Below, piece after piece: positions 35,810-45,213 of a stretch of DNA of 64,000 nt. Numbering within the stretch: position 1 is the first letter of the stretch; the number at the start of each line of letters is the position of its first letter. The DNA is from Taibaiella lutea (GTDB lineage: Bacteria; Bacteroidota; Bacteroidia; Chitinophagales; Chitinophagaceae). The position numbers and the translations under genes are program-made. The notes under the pieces were generated by a model. It saw only the letters and a list, made by a program, of their open reading frames with translations. It was not told the origin of the DNA and did not search any database. Where the stretch lies: NCBI RefSeq assembly GCF_008629695.1, contig NZ_VWSH01000001.1:523990-587989 (forward strand). Direction: 5' to 3'.

Positions 35810-38800
35810 CTAATCCGGTTCACCTTTTGGTAACCTTACAAAAAATTGCGATCCTTCGTCTTCTTTTGTTATAAACCAGATTGCACCATCCGAATTTTCT
35901 ATCAGGTTTTTAGTCATCGGAAGACCAAGACCTGTTCCCGATGATTTTGTAGTGAAATAAGGCTGAAACAATTTATCCTGTAATTCCTTAGGAATACCAC
36001 CGCCATTATCTTCAATGATTATTACAATATTTCCGTCATTTTGTTCATATGAAACTTTTATATACCCTTGCTTATCTTCGTCTATTGATTGAATGGCATT
36101 CTGCAGCAAATTGGTGAATATTCTGATGAAGTAGCTTTTATCGATATACACCATCAATGATTTATCAGTAGAGGTCAGTTCCAGCCTGATATTATCGTTG
36201 TTTTTTTGAAACAAATCAACCAATGTTTGCAGTGCTTCATGCAGGCTGATGTTTTCAGCAAATGCATCCGGCATCTTCGCAAAATTTGAAAATTCCGAAG
36301 CGATAATATTAAGGTTTTCGATTTGTTCAATCAATACGCCTGCTACCTTAGCCGCCAGTTTATCTATATCAGGCCTGTTAGCCGATATGGCTTGCTGCAG
36401 GTATTGAATATTAAGCTTCATCGGAGTCAACGGATTCTTAATCTCATGCGCTACCTGCCGTGCAATATCGCGCCAGGCAGCTTCCCGTTCCGTTCTTGCC
36501 AGACGTGTAGCCATCGTTTCCACTTTCCGCATCATGGAATTATATTCATTTACCAGTAATGCAATTTCGTCTCTGTATGGCCATTGGATATATTCATTAT
36601 GGCGTAACCTTATATTCCTGAATTGATCAATCAACAAACGGAAAGAACGGACAATACTGTTTGATATAAAAATGGCACATAATCCCGAAAGGAAAAATAC
36701 CAGCGTGTACACATTGATTAAGGTTATAATAACGTTGGAAATTTCATTTTCAAAATCTTTGCCCGAAGCATAATAAGGAATATTAATGTACGCAACTACC
36801 TGATTATTTTTATCTCTGAGAGGAGCATAGATACTTTGATAATGCAATTTTCCAATATTTTCCGTCCGTAATAATTCATTTGAATTATGCTGTTCCATGC
36901 TCAATAAAACAGAACGATCCATATATCTTGACAATAACCCTTTCTTGTATAAATCAAGTTGGGAAGAAGCAATAAGCCGTCCGTTTATGTTGTAAATATT
37001 GACGTCGGCGCCCTGCTCTTGTGCCAATTGATTCATCGAATAACTGAAATCCGAATAAGTAGGAGCCAGCACCGGTTTCTTCATTTTTGACAGATTCACT
37101 GCATTATCTTCAATATAATGCCTGATGTAATAAGAATAGGAATTCAGCAATCCCTGAAGGTTTTTTTTCTGTGCATCATCATACCTGTTGCTAAGGAAAG
37201 ACAAAGTAATAAAGCCTACAATAAACAAGGAAAGGAATACCGTAACAAGGATGGTGATATTTATTTTTGACCGGATTGTAAATGTGAAATTCCTGTAAAT
37301 GGAGCGGATCCTGCCGGGATAAAATATAAAGTATCTGATAAGAAATACAGAACCGCTTACCAATAACAATAAGGCAAGCACATAACTAAAGAGCGAAACG
37401 ATATTGGTAAAGATATTTCGCTGGTAAACTACTTTAATAATCTCTTTGCGTGCCGATGGGAAAAGTAATACGGAATTATATTGATTGCCTTCTATGAACC
37501 TTGCATTGTTACTATTTAAAGTATCAGAGAGATGATAGGGAAATACAACATCACCATACTGCGTCCATAAATTTTTGTCATGATAAATAGCGTACGAATA
37601 ATGGTCATAATATTGTCTGTCGGTAGGATTGCTGTTTACGTCAAAGAATGAACGCAGGTCTCCCCGTTTATATCTTTTATCTGCAGAAATAACAAATCCG
37701 ATATAACCTAATGTATCATCTGAATTATTAAACTTGTAAGGACTCAGATACCAATAGATAAAATCTCCGCCGGCAAGCGACTCAACATCCAGCAGGCCAT
37801 CTTTGAATTTTGTTTGGGAAACGCTGTCCGAATACCTGTTTATTATTGCATCTATAGTATCCTTGCGTAATACAGGGTTTCTGTTTTTATCATAGAAGTA
37901 AATATCAATATTAAATTTCTTAAAAAAATCAGTGAGGTAAACGTAATTGATGTAATTGGAAACATTGTCTTTCTTGTCTTTATTTTGCATATCCGCAAAA
38001 TAGGAACACACAAGACTGTCCTTTTGCAAATCATCCATTACACCTATAAACTTAAAGGCAGTATTACCGTCATCTTTTTGTTCCTGCTTGCGTGCAAATA
38101 ATTTCCGGAGCTCCAGCTCCTTTGAGTAATTGAAATAGAATATTTCAATTGTCACCCATGAACATAAAATGGCAAACCATACATAAGTAGAGGTGGCTAT
38201 GCTAAGGTCATAATAACTTTTGCGCTTTTTAAGTGGCAGCCCGAACCTGCTAAGCAATAGAAAAGCAAGCAAAGTCATTATTAAAACCGCTACATACAGG
38301 CTTTTAAATTCTTTACCGAATAAGCAATACATTACTATTAAAGCAATACCTGCCAGCAACAACATTTTCCAATACCATTGCTTAACAACACCCTGTAATA
38401 ACTTATTGATAATAGCAAGCAGTACCAAAAAATTAATGGTAATAACGGCTATAGTGAAAATGCCGACAAATGTGTAGAAGTTCAGGTTAAAGAAATTGCC
38501 TGTTTCAAAAGATATTTTACTGTCGATAATAAGATTGGAAATATCGGAAATGGAATATTTATACAGAAAGACCAATATCAAAACTGCAAAACAAAGGCGC
38601 AATGTTTTTTCAATGGTTTTATTTAAGCCTGATATGTTTTCTTTTAACGGCACATAAGAAACTAAATAAATGAACAACCATGATTGCAGGAGCATGCTGA
38701 TCAGGAAGTTACCAAGAGACTTAATGCCTTCAGACGGGTAATAGAGTTCAGGTGAAAATATGGTGGAATTCTGAAAGCCGCCCGGATATTCAATATACTT

Positions 38801-39583
38801 CAATAAGAATGAAACAGGCACCACTACTATTAATAAAGCACAAAAACCCAACATCGGGTTCTGCGTTTTTACACCTATGCCATAACACAATTCATGGAGC
38901 CAGAATACGACAAACAGGCATAACAGAATTGCAACAAACCATGTCCATCCATTTGCTACAAAAAACTCGTCTGTCGTCTGTTCAAAGTTGAGATAAAAAA
39001 CCGGCTTATTATTTAAGTTAAAAACAGGTATGGCACCTGTTACAGGCGTATCTGATATCTCAGTTCCCCGAGGGATATTTTCATTTGCAACAAAACCCGA
39101 TTTAAAATACTGGTTCTCTAACGGAAACTGAGATGCAATAGGTATAATACTTACCGCAAAATAATCTGCGCTATCGGGATGCCCGGTTTTTACCGGCCAG
39201 GACTGAATGTAATAAAAACCATTTTTCAACGCTGCAATTTTGCCCGCCCGAAATTGCCCGGGATTAAACCTCAGGTCGTCAGGCAGGTTTATGGTATTTG
39301 TATTCCATAAAACTGCAATGCTATCACTTATAATAAAGAAAGAATAATCACTTGGCAATATGGCATGCTGCCTGTCTTTCAGTATAACATCAAATAAACC
39401 GCTTTTGTAATTGTTATAAACCGCCCGTTCCTTAAATTGAAAATCATTTTGCACATCTTCAACCATGCTCTTCGGCGTAAAGTTCGATTTATCCAAATGG
39501 TAAACCTCCATACTAATTATTAGCATGGAAACTATAAGCACCAACCAACCGGGATATGGAAATTTTTTAAACCACCTGTTCAA
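35810..39583 (-). CDS. Very large NtrY-like membrane sensor histidine kinase
   Basis: At 1257 residues it is far longer than usual NtrY kinases (about 700-800). The N-terminal region alternates about a dozen membrane spans with two large extracytoplasmic stretches of roughly 180-250 residues. A HAMP-like linker (FRLLIDQFRNIRLRHNEYIQW) leads to the phospho-acceptor His1046 in RQVAHEIKNPLTPMKLNIQ, the NtrY-type H box. The ATPase domain shows the N box around YFIRIFTNLLQNAIQSIDE, DNGGGIPKELQDKLF (~1190) and SSGTGLGLPM (~1214). All kinase motifs are intact. No response-regulator gene is adjacent, so it is an orphan. The signal sensed is unknown. mazG lies 36 bases upstream on the same strand. Confidence 0.88.
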   Translation of the reverse strand: MNRWFKKFPYPGWLVLIVSMLIISMEVYHLDKSNFTPKSMVEDVQNDFQFKERAVYNNYKSGLFDVILKDRQHAILPSDYSFFIISDSIAVLWNTNTINLPDDLRFNPGQFRAGKIAALKNGFYYIQSWPVKTGHPDSADYFAVSIIPIASQFPLENQYFKSGFVANENIPRGTEISDTPVTGAIPVFNLNNKPVFYLNFEQTTDEFFVANGWTWFVAILLCLFVVFWLHELCYGIGVKTQNPMLGFCALLIVVVPVSFLLKYIEYPGGFQNSTIFSPELYYPSEGIKSLGNFLISMLLQSWLFIYLVSYVPLKENISGLNKTIEKTLRLCFAVLILVFLYKYSISDISNLIIDSKISFETGNFFNLNFYTFVGIFTIAVITINFLVLLAIINKLLQGVVKQWYWKMLLLAGIALIVMYCLFGKEFKSLYVAVLIMTLLAFLLLSRFGLPLKKRKSYYDLSIATSTYVWFAILCSWVTIEIFYFNYSKELELRKLFARKQEQKDDGNTAFKFIGVMDDLQKDSLVCSYFADMQNKDKKDNVSNYINYVYLTDFFKKFNIDIYFYDKNRNPVLRKDTIDAIINRYSDSVSQTKFKDGLLDVESLAGGDFIYWYLSPYKFNNSDDTLGYIGFVISADKRYKRGDLRSFFDVNSNPTDRQYYDHYSYAIYHDKNLWTQYGDVVFPYHLSDTLNSNNARFIEGNQYNSVLLFPSARKEIIKVVYQRNIFTNIVSLFSYVLALLLLVSGSVFLIRYFIFYPGRIRSIYRNFTFTIRSKINITILVTVFLSLFIVGFITLSFLSNRYDDAQKKNLQGLLNSYSYYIRHYIEDNAVNLSKMKKPVLAPTYSDFSYSMNQLAQEQGADVNIYNINGRLIASSQLDLYKKGLLSRYMDRSVLLSMEQHNSNELLRTENIGKLHYQSIYAPLRDKNNQVVAYINIPYYASGKDFENEISNVIITLINVYTLVFFLSGLCAIFISNSIVRSFRLLIDQFRNIRLRHNEYIQWPYRDEIALLVNEYNSMMRKVETMATRLARTEREAAWRDIARQVAHEIKNPLTPMKLNIQYLQQAISANRPDIDKLAAKVAGVLIEQIENLNIIASEFSNFAKMPDAFAENISLHEALQTLVDLFQKNNDNIRLELTSTDKSLMVYIDKSYFIRIFTNLLQNAIQSIDEDKQGYIKVSYEQNDGNIVIIIEDNGGGIPKELQDKLFQPYFTTKSSGTGLGLPMTKNLIENSDGAIWFITKEDEGSQFFVRLPKGEPD

Positions 39584-39619
39584 GGAAAATAAAAATTAAA
39601 AAGTCAAAAGGGTCAAAGA

Positions 39620-40387
39620 TTAACGGGCTATTGTTTTTGCTCTGTTCCATAAAGCATCCATCTCCATCAATGTCATTTCATGCAGCACTTTTCCTTCTGC
39701 TTCAGCTAACATTTCCATATATTCAAACCTTGCTTTAAATTTTTTGTTGGTGCGCTCCAAAGCATTTTCAGGGTCAACATTAATAAACCTTGCATAGTTA
39801 ACCATAGAAAACAAAACATCACCAAACTCATCTTCAATATCAACCTGGCTTTTATGTTCAATTGCCTCTTTCAGTTCATGCAGTTCTTCTTCTATCTTTT
39901 CAAACACCTGTGTTTTGTCATCCCATTCAAAACCAACCTGTTTTGCCTTATCCTGAATCCTCAATGCCTTAACTATTGCGGGCAAAGATTTGGGAACGCC
40001 GCTCAGTACCGATTTGCGCCCTTCCTTTAATTTGAGCTTCTCCCAGTTCTGTTTTACCTGTTCTTCGTTGTCGACATCAATATGGGCATAAATGTGTGGA
40101 TGCCGTGCCACCAGTTTGTTACAGACCGACTCAATAACATCGCCTATATCGAATTGTTTTTGTTCAGCGCCTATACAGCTGTAAAAAACAATATGCAGCA
40201 GTATATCACCCAATTCTTCCTTTATGCCTTGCCAATCTTCGTCGGTAATAGCATCTGCCAGTTCGTATAATTCCTCTATGGTTTGTATCCTTAAAGATTG
40301 TATTGTTTGCTTCTTGTCCCAGGGACATTTTTCCCTTAGCTCGGCTAATATATTCTGTAAACGTTCAAACGATTGTGCGTAGTTCAT
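39620..40387 (-). CDS. mazG: Nucleoside triphosphate pyrophosphohydrolase MazG
   Basis: MazG hydrolyses NTPs and dNTPs to monophosphates and pyrophosphate, cleaning up abnormal nucleotides and lowering (p)ppGpp under starvation. The 255-residue product has two MazG domains. The first has CPWDKKQTIQSLRIQTIEEL and the metal-binding EELYEL and KEELGDILLH Glu/Asp cluster. The second repeats the pattern in KIEEELHELKEAIEHK and DEFGDVLFSMVNYARF. The linker YAHIDVDNEEQVKQNWEKLK is usual for the family. No toxin mazEF genes are near; it heads the transcript that can continue into the large kinase. Confidence 0.93.
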   Translation of the reverse strand: MNYAQSFERLQNILAELREKCPWDKKQTIQSLRIQTIEELYELADAITDEDWQGIKEELGDILLHIVFYSCIGAEQKQFDIGDVIESVCNKLVARHPHIYAHIDVDNEEQVKQNWEKLKLKEGRKSVLSGVPKSLPAIVKALRIQDKAKQVGFEWDDKTQVFEKIEEELHELKEAIEHKSQVDIEDEFGDVLFSMVNYARFINVDPENALERTNKKFKARFEYMEMLAEAEGKVLHEMTLMEMDALWNRAKTIAR

Positions 40388-40410
40388 GTATGATATCTGA
40401 TATTAAACAA

Positions 40411-40560
40411 TGTCGTCATCTCAACCGGAATAAAAACATACAGCCGTAGCGGAATGCTTTTTATTAAGTGGAGAGACTCTATTGAAATGAGTGATTCCCT
40501 GTCCTGAAGATCGCTCCGCTACGCAATTTCATAAAACCGCTGCGGCCGAGATGAGGTTGC
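40411..40560. repeat. REP/MITE-like imperfect palindromic element
   Basis: Roughly 150 bases with related ends in inverted orientation: TCATCTCAACCGG near 40417 and, on the other strand from 40556, TCATCTCGGCCG. Inner pairs GTAGCGGA also face each other (40446 and the other strand near 40520). I recognise this 'GTCATCTCRACCG...AGCGGA' style as a repeated intergenic palindrome in Bacteroidota, from memory. It lies in the gap between mazG and the next minus-strand gene (40388-40697), which otherwise holds only a terminator. Confidence 0.6.
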
Positions 40561-40628
40561 CACGAGGAATACAGAACTCAGGTCAATGTTTTTTTAATTA
40601 AAAATCTTATGGTACAAATCAACAAAAA

Positions 40629-40677
40629 AAAATTGGTTCCTGTATCTAATCTTCCTCAAGATACAAGAACCAATTTT
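40629..40677 (-). terminator. Terminator for the minus-strand def/membrane-protein unit
   Basis: Arms AAAATTGGTTC (40629-40639) and GAACCAATTTT (40667-40677) continue inward with TGTATCT/AGATACA after one mismatch. On the minus strand the hairpin is followed by a run of T, so it ends transcription of the gene at 40698. Confidence 0.75.
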
Positions 40678-40697
40678 ATAAAGCAGTATTTCGAATG

Positions 40698-41090
40698 TTA
40701 TTTCAATTTTCTGTAGAAGAAAAGAATAAGAAAGGAGAACAAAATATTTGCCGGTATCGGCATAATATAAACATCGCCAATAGCATGTTTCAAGGTAATG
40801 TCAGGACCAAAAAGGAAAAAAGCCATACCAAGAATGCTCAGTATCAAAAATCCGAGCGCTGCCCATTTTTTTCCGAAGCAAATGGGTATCCATAATAATG
40901 CATACACTAAAAATAATATCGGCCTTAACCAGTAAACAGGAAGATAACCGCCGTCGCCGGCATAATTCCAAAATTCTATACCGGCCATCACCAACAAAAA
41001 CAAGCCGATTAACGGAAAGAAGACAGGCATTTGTTTAAAATACCTTTTGAGCAGATTTTGCTCCTGCGATAATTCCAATTCTTTTTCCAT
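40698..41090 (-). CDS. Small four-span membrane protein, unrecognised
   Basis: The 130-residue protein has an acidic N-terminus (MEKELELSQEQNLLKRYF) and four hydrophobic helices (FFPLIGLFLLVMAGIEFW, LRPILFLVYALLWIPICF, WAALGFLILSILGMAFFLF, DVYIMPIPANILFSFLILFF), then a short basic end. No family was recognised. It begins 4 bases after the def stop on the same strand and is very probably cotranscribed and translationally linked with def. No functional link is evident. Confidence 0.75.
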   Translation of the reverse strand: MEKELELSQEQNLLKRYFKQMPVFFPLIGLFLLVMAGIEFWNYAGDGGYLPVYWLRPILFLVYALLWIPICFGKKWAALGFLILSILGMAFFLFGPDITLKHAIGDVYIMPIPANILFSFLILFFYRKLK

Positions 41091-41094
41091 AAAT

Positions 41095-41673
41095 CTATTT
41101 TGGCAATAACATTCTGTAATCCACCCTCACTTTACCTTTGGTAATATCTTCCAGTTTCTTTTTTAATAAACGTTTTTTCAACGGCGGCAGATAATCGATA
41201 AACAGTTTACCATCAATATGGTCGTATTCATGCTGAATAACACGTGCCGTAATGCCGTAATAGTCTTCTTCGTGCTCCACAAAATTTTCATCTACAAACT
41301 TCAGGCGAACATGCTCAGGGCGGTTTATATCTTCCCTGATTTTAGGAATGCTCAGGCAACCCTCATTATAAGCCCAAGGCTCGCCCGATGTTTCAACAAT
41401 GCGGGCATTAATAAAGGTTTGTTTAATACCTTTTTCATCAGGAAATTCCTTGCGGTCTTCTTCGTCAAAACCTTCTACAATCTGTTCTGTATCAATCACA
41501 AAAATGCGCACAGCCCTATTTACTTGTGGCGCGGCAATACCCACGCCATTAGTGTAATACATCGTTTCCCACATATCGGCTATCAGTTTATCCAATTCCG
41601 GATAGTCCTTATCAACATCCACACATTCTTTGCGCAAAACGGGATGACCATAGGCTACAACAGGTAATATCAT
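41095..41673 (-). CDS. def: Peptide deformylase
   Basis: Def removes the N-formyl group from nascent proteins. The start at 41673 gives 192 residues (MILPVVAYGHPVLRKECVD). All three family motifs are present: GVGIAAPQV (motif 1), EGCLSIP with the metal-ligand Cys (motif 2) and QHEYDHIDG with the two His ligands and catalytic Glu (motif 3). The open frame upstream to 41712 begins with TTG inside a perfect -7 box (41710-41717, minus) and is rejected. Its partner fmt is 31 kb away in this window. The four-span membrane gene follows. Confidence 0.95.
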   Translation of the reverse strand: MILPVVAYGHPVLRKECVDVDKDYPELDKLIADMWETMYYTNGVGIAAPQVNRAVRIFVIDTEQIVEGFDEEDRKEFPDEKGIKQTFINARIVETSGEPWAYNEGCLSIPKIREDINRPEHVRLKFVDENFVEHEEDYYGITARVIQHEYDHIDGKLFIDYLPPLKKRLLKKKLEDITKGKVRVDYRMLLPK

Positions 41674-41709
41674 CTTAATTCTATCAGTTATTTGATTTTC
41701 AAAAGAGTG

Positions 41710-41717
41710 CAAAGATA
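41710..41717 (-). promoter_or_regulatory. -7 box for def
   Basis: Minus-strand TATCTTTG matches TAnnTTTG exactly and lies 36 bases before the def ATG. It settles the start codon at 41673. Confidence 0.6.
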
Positions 41718-42084
41718 TAGTATTCGGGCGTCTTTAAAAGCAGGAAGGGATTGTAGGCATCTTTAAATGCAGATTCGACCTTAAAAATTCGCATTTATAC
41801 TAAAAAAGGACTTTTAGTATTTCCGGCAAATTCTTTCCCTTAATTTTTAATTGTTTGATTAAATTAAAAGTTCTGCCGGAGCGGAAAAAGCCTTTTTAGT
41901 ACGTTAACCTTTTGCTATTAATGAATGTTCTCTAAAAGAATTAGGATTTCACCACTTACAATTGTCGCATTTGGACCTCGTAATTTCAAAATTATTTTGA
42001 ATCTTGCAGCTGCCTTGATTAAGAACGGTTTTTAATCTTGTCGGCAAACAAAGCTATTTTATTGCTTATTCAAAAACCAATATC
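41713..42084. other. Divergent intergenic region def / MFS pump
   Basis: This 370-base gap holds the def promoter at one end and, in the middle, a hairpin with 9-bp arms ATACTAAAA (41797-41805) and TTTTAGTAT (41812-41820) around AAGGAC. No T run follows, so it is more likely an operator or stem than a terminator. The rest is AT-rich with no coding frame. The MFS promoter is presumably in the last 100 bases. Confidence 0.5.
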
Positions 42085-43365
42085 ATGCCAACTTCAAAAA
42101 AAGCTGCCATCAGCTTTATCTTTGTTACTCTACTGATTGACGTTATGGGATGGGGACTTATCATTCCTGTAATGGCCGATTTGATAGCACAGTTAAAACA
42201 CATACCGGTAAATAAGGCCAGCACATATGGCGCTCTTTTGTTGTCTGTATTTGCTATCACACAATTTATTTTTTCGCCCGTAATCGGTAACCTGAGTGAC
42301 CGCTTTGGCCGCCGTCCGGTATTATTATGTTCCTTGCTGGGTTTTGGCCTGGATTATATTATCCTTGCAATAGCACCTGCTTATGGATGGTTGTTTATCG
42401 GCCGTATTATTGCAGGTATTACCGGCGCAAGCTTTACTACGGCCACGGCATATATAGCAGATGTAAGTACGGACGAAACTTCCAAAGCAAAGAATTTCGG
42501 ACTGATTGGTGCGGCATTTGGCCTGGGATTTGTACTTGGACCTGCGTTGGGGGCCTTATTGGCGACCTGGGGCATAAGGGCACCGTTTTACGCTGCGGCA
42601 GCGCTTTGCCTGCTCAATTGTATATATGGCTATTTCTTTCTGCCGGAATCCTTAAGTAAAGAAAATCGACGTGCATTTGACTGGAAGCGGGCTAATCCGT
42701 TCGGCTCTTTAAAATTCCTGACAAAGCATCCGGAACTCGGGGGACTGGCTATCAGTTTCTTTTTAATATACCTTGGTGCGCAAGCGGTACAAGGCAACTG
42801 GAATTTCTTTACTATTTACCGCTTTGGCTGGAATGAGAAAATGGTAGGTATTTCATTGGCTATAGTAGGTGTATTGGTAGGCGGCGTTCAGGCAGGCTTA
42901 ACCAGAGTAGTCAATCCTAAAATCGGGAATGAAAAAAGTATTTATCTGGGTTTGTCATTATATACCATCGGTCTGGTGCTTTTTGCCTTTGCCTCACAGA
43001 GCTGGATGATGTTTGCTTTCCTGATACCTTATTGCCTTGGCGGTATTTGCGGACCTTCTTTGCAATCGGTTATTTCAGGACATGTTCCCCCAAATCAGCA
43101 AGGAGAATTGCAAGGTTCCCTTACAAGCCTGATGAGCCTGACAACCATCATAGGGCCGCTCATTATGAACAGCACTTTTACTTATTTTACTACTGATAAA
43201 GCGCCTTTTCATTTTCCGGGAATACATTTTCTGATTGGAGCAGCCTGCATGTTGCTCAGCATTCTGATTACTTATAAGGTGCTTAGCCGGGAAAAGAAGG
43301 AACGACCCGATTTGCTGAACGTTATCAAAGGTGCTGATGATAAAGGTGGCACACAAGCGCATTAA
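42085..43365 (+). CDS. TetA-like major facilitator efflux protein
   Basis: The 426-residue protein has twelve predicted spans and MFS motif A in GNLSDRFGRRPVLL between spans 2 and 3. The start (SFIFVTLLIDVMGWGLIIPV), RIIAGITGASFTTATAYIAD and GFVLGPALGALLA match the TetA/TCR drug:H+ antiporter subfamily. Homologues annotated as tetracycline pumps are common on Bacteroidota chromosomes and often have no resistance role, so the substrate is not assigned. No TetR-type regulator adjoins. It is intact. Confidence 0.85.
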   Translation: MPTSKKAAISFIFVTLLIDVMGWGLIIPVMADLIAQLKHIPVNKASTYGALLLSVFAITQFIFSPVIGNLSDRFGRRPVLLCSLLGFGLDYIILAIAPAYGWLFIGRIIAGITGASFTTATAYIADVSTDETSKAKNFGLIGAAFGLGFVLGPALGALLATWGIRAPFYAAAALCLLNCIYGYFFLPESLSKENRRAFDWKRANPFGSLKFLTKHPELGGLAISFFLIYLGAQAVQGNWNFFTIYRFGWNEKMVGISLAIVGVLVGGVQAGLTRVVNPKIGNEKSIYLGLSLYTIGLVLFAFASQSWMMFAFLIPYCLGGICGPSLQSVISGHVPPNQQGELQGSLTSLMSLTTIIGPLIMNSTFTYFTTDKAPFHFPGIHFLIGAACMLLSILITYKVLSREKKERPDLLNVIKGADDKGGTQAH

Positions 43366-43444
43366 TGCTTGTAAAACATTATTTCCATAAATGCTTGTCG
43401 AAAATTCCAGATTTTACATCCCACATACTATTAATAAACCTTCT

Positions 43445-43918
43445 ATGAAACACGGTAGTTTAACATATAAATACATTAAACAACGCAATGGCAGAGGTAA
43501 ATATGGGGGAGTTACTATTGAGATTATCCGTACAAATAGACAAGCATTTGTTACAGATGCATGTGAATGGGAAACCTTCAAGGGAGCCTATCCCGCATTT
43601 GTTGAGTCAGACATCTTAAAACTATGGAAGCAAAGTGCAATAAATACTGCGTCAGAAGCCATTAATAGTTTTTCTTTTCTGAACAATGTTGAAATAATAC
43701 TCAGAGATATTATGGGACTTTATACAGACACATGCCCTTCCCATATAGGAGCAGCAATGATGATAGCTGTCTTTGATTATTGTGAATCACCGCTTGATCA
43801 AAAAAATCTTTTATTACTTGACGAATTTGTAGAAAGAAATGATAAGACTGACATAATTCCGGATTTCACACAATTACCTTTGGCTGGCTATAAGAATCAT
43901 AGTATAAAAAACGGCTAA
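43445..43918 (+). CDS. Small protein with possible EF-G domain IV-like fold
   Basis: The start at 43445 gives 157 residues (MKHGSLTYKYIKQRNGRGKY); ATG at 43391 is a possible longer start of 175. No family was recognised with confidence. The order of elements resembles domain IV of EF-G/EF2 (ribosomal S5-like fold): GRGKYGGVTIEI against the EF-G GQYGxVxIxI strand, AYPAFVESDILKLWKQSAINTASEAI against the P-x-x-x-AVxxGxxxA helix, and VEIILRDIMGLYTDTCPSHIGAAMMIAVFD against VxVxLxDGxxHxVDSSExAFxxA. There is no GTPase domain. The resemblance is from pattern alone and needs structure prediction. It is monocistronic between the MFS and GlmU-like genes. Confidence 0.55.
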   Translation: MKHGSLTYKYIKQRNGRGKYGGVTIEIIRTNRQAFVTDACEWETFKGAYPAFVESDILKLWKQSAINTASEAINSFSFLNNVEIILRDIMGLYTDTCPSHIGAAMMIAVFDYCESPLDQKNLLLLDEFVERNDKTDIIPDFTQLPLAGYKNHSIKNG

Positions 43919-44013
43919 TTTTTTATTACGTTTCAATTCCCAACCAATTTCCCGCATCCTGTTCTTTAATATTTAAAAAACACGAACTTCGCAGCTCAAT
44001 TTTAACCTCGGAT

Positions 44014-45213
44014 ATGCATTATATTTTATTTGACGGAAGTGCAAGAAACCAGTTCCTGCCATTTACTCATACACGCCCTGTAGCAGACATCCGTTGCGGT
44101 ATTATGACGATGAGGCAACGTTGGGAACATTTCACAGGTAACAAAACCAGCACTGCAACCATCGAATATTTACAAAAGGTATTTCCGCAAGGCAATGATA
44201 AAGAGCAGATTTACATAAACGCTGCAGTATTTGCCACACCGGAACTCTTTTTGGCTATCGGACAACTGAATGAAGGCGATGCGCTGATCAGTGAAAATAT
44301 ATTATTGGCCGTAAGAACAGAAAAAGCGCTTCAAAGCGAAACTGATTTTGAAGATTTCACCGCATATAATCTGATTACATACAATGGTTCCGTACAATTG
44401 CTGAAAAAAGTCTGGGATATTTTCGGGTTGAATGGGAAAGCTATTGAATCCGATTTTACATTACTTACCAAAGACAGGCAGTCGCAGCCATTACCTGCTT
44501 ATGTAACAGCTATCAATCCATCCAATATTTTTGTTGAAGAAGGTGCAAAGATTTATCCCTGTATCATCAATGCAGAAGCAGGACCGGTATATATTGGCAA
44601 AGATGCCGAAATTATGGAAGGTTGTATTATAAGAGGTGCATTTGCCATGTGTGATCATTCGGTATTAAAAATGGCTTCCAAAGTTTACAGCAATACTACT
44701 TTAGGACCCGGCTGTAAAGTGGGAGGCGAGGTAAGCAATGTGGTATTTTTTGCCAACAGTAATAAAGGCCATGACGGTTTCCTGGGAAATGCAGTGATTG
44801 GTGAATGGTGCAATCTTGGCGCTGACAGTAATTGCTCGAATCTTAAAAACAATTACGATATTGTAAAAATATGGGATGAAAGCCAGATGAAATCGGTGAA
44901 TACAGGTCTGCAGTTTTGCGGCTTAATGATGGGCGACCATTCCAAATGCGGTATCAATACCATGTTCAATACAGGAACAGTTGTAGGAGTCAGTTGTAAT
45001 TTATATGGTGCGGGCTTTCCTAAAGTCTTTGTGCCGTCCTTCAGTTGGGGCGACCATGTAAAAATGGTAGTTTATAATATTAACAAGGCCATTGAAACAG
45101 CAAACAGAATGATGGAGCGAAGGGGATTGACATTATCAGAAGCGGAAAAAGAAGTATTGCAACATATCTTTGAACAAACCGAAAATGCAAGGACTTTGAT
45201 GCATGTAGGATAA
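44014..45213 (+). CDS. GlmU-family nucleotidyltransferase/hexapeptide protein
   Basis: The 399-residue protein is a Bacteroidota GlmU-like form. The N-terminal half has MHYILFDGSARNQFLPFTHT and RPVADIRCGIMTMRQRWEHF, where standard GlmU has the LAAGxGTRM loop; that loop is missing, so uridyltransferase activity is doubtful. The C-terminal half is a left-handed beta helix of hexapeptide turns (IYPCIINAEAGPVYIGKDAEI, SNVVFFANSNKGHDGFLGNA, IGEWCNLGADSNCSNLKNNY) as in acetyltransferases. It may act on UDP-amino sugars for the cell wall or lipid A. tpiA lies 306 bases downstream, beyond an AT-rich repeat region. Confidence 0.8.
   Translation: MHYILFDGSARNQFLPFTHTRPVADIRCGIMTMRQRWEHFTGNKTSTATIEYLQKVFPQGNDKEQIYINAAVFATPELFLAIGQLNEGDALISENILLAVRTEKALQSETDFEDFTAYNLITYNGSVQLLKKVWDIFGLNGKAIESDFTLLTKDRQSQPLPAYVTAINPSNIFVEEGAKIYPCIINAEAGPVYIGKDAEIMEGCIIRGAFAMCDHSVLKMASKVYSNTTLGPGCKVGGEVSNVVFFANSNKGHDGFLGNAVIGEWCNLGADSNCSNLKNNYDIVKIWDESQMKSVNTGLQFCGLMMGDHSKCGINTMFNTGTVVGVSCNLYGAGFPKVFVPSFSWGDHVKMVVYNINKAIETANRMMERRGLTLSEAEKEVLQHIFEQTENARTLMHVG

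Noticed and set aside
42085-43365. Tetracycline resistance gene
   Set aside because: The sequence is TetA-like, but such chromosomal MFS proteins in Bacteroidota often have other substrates and no regulator or resistance context is present.
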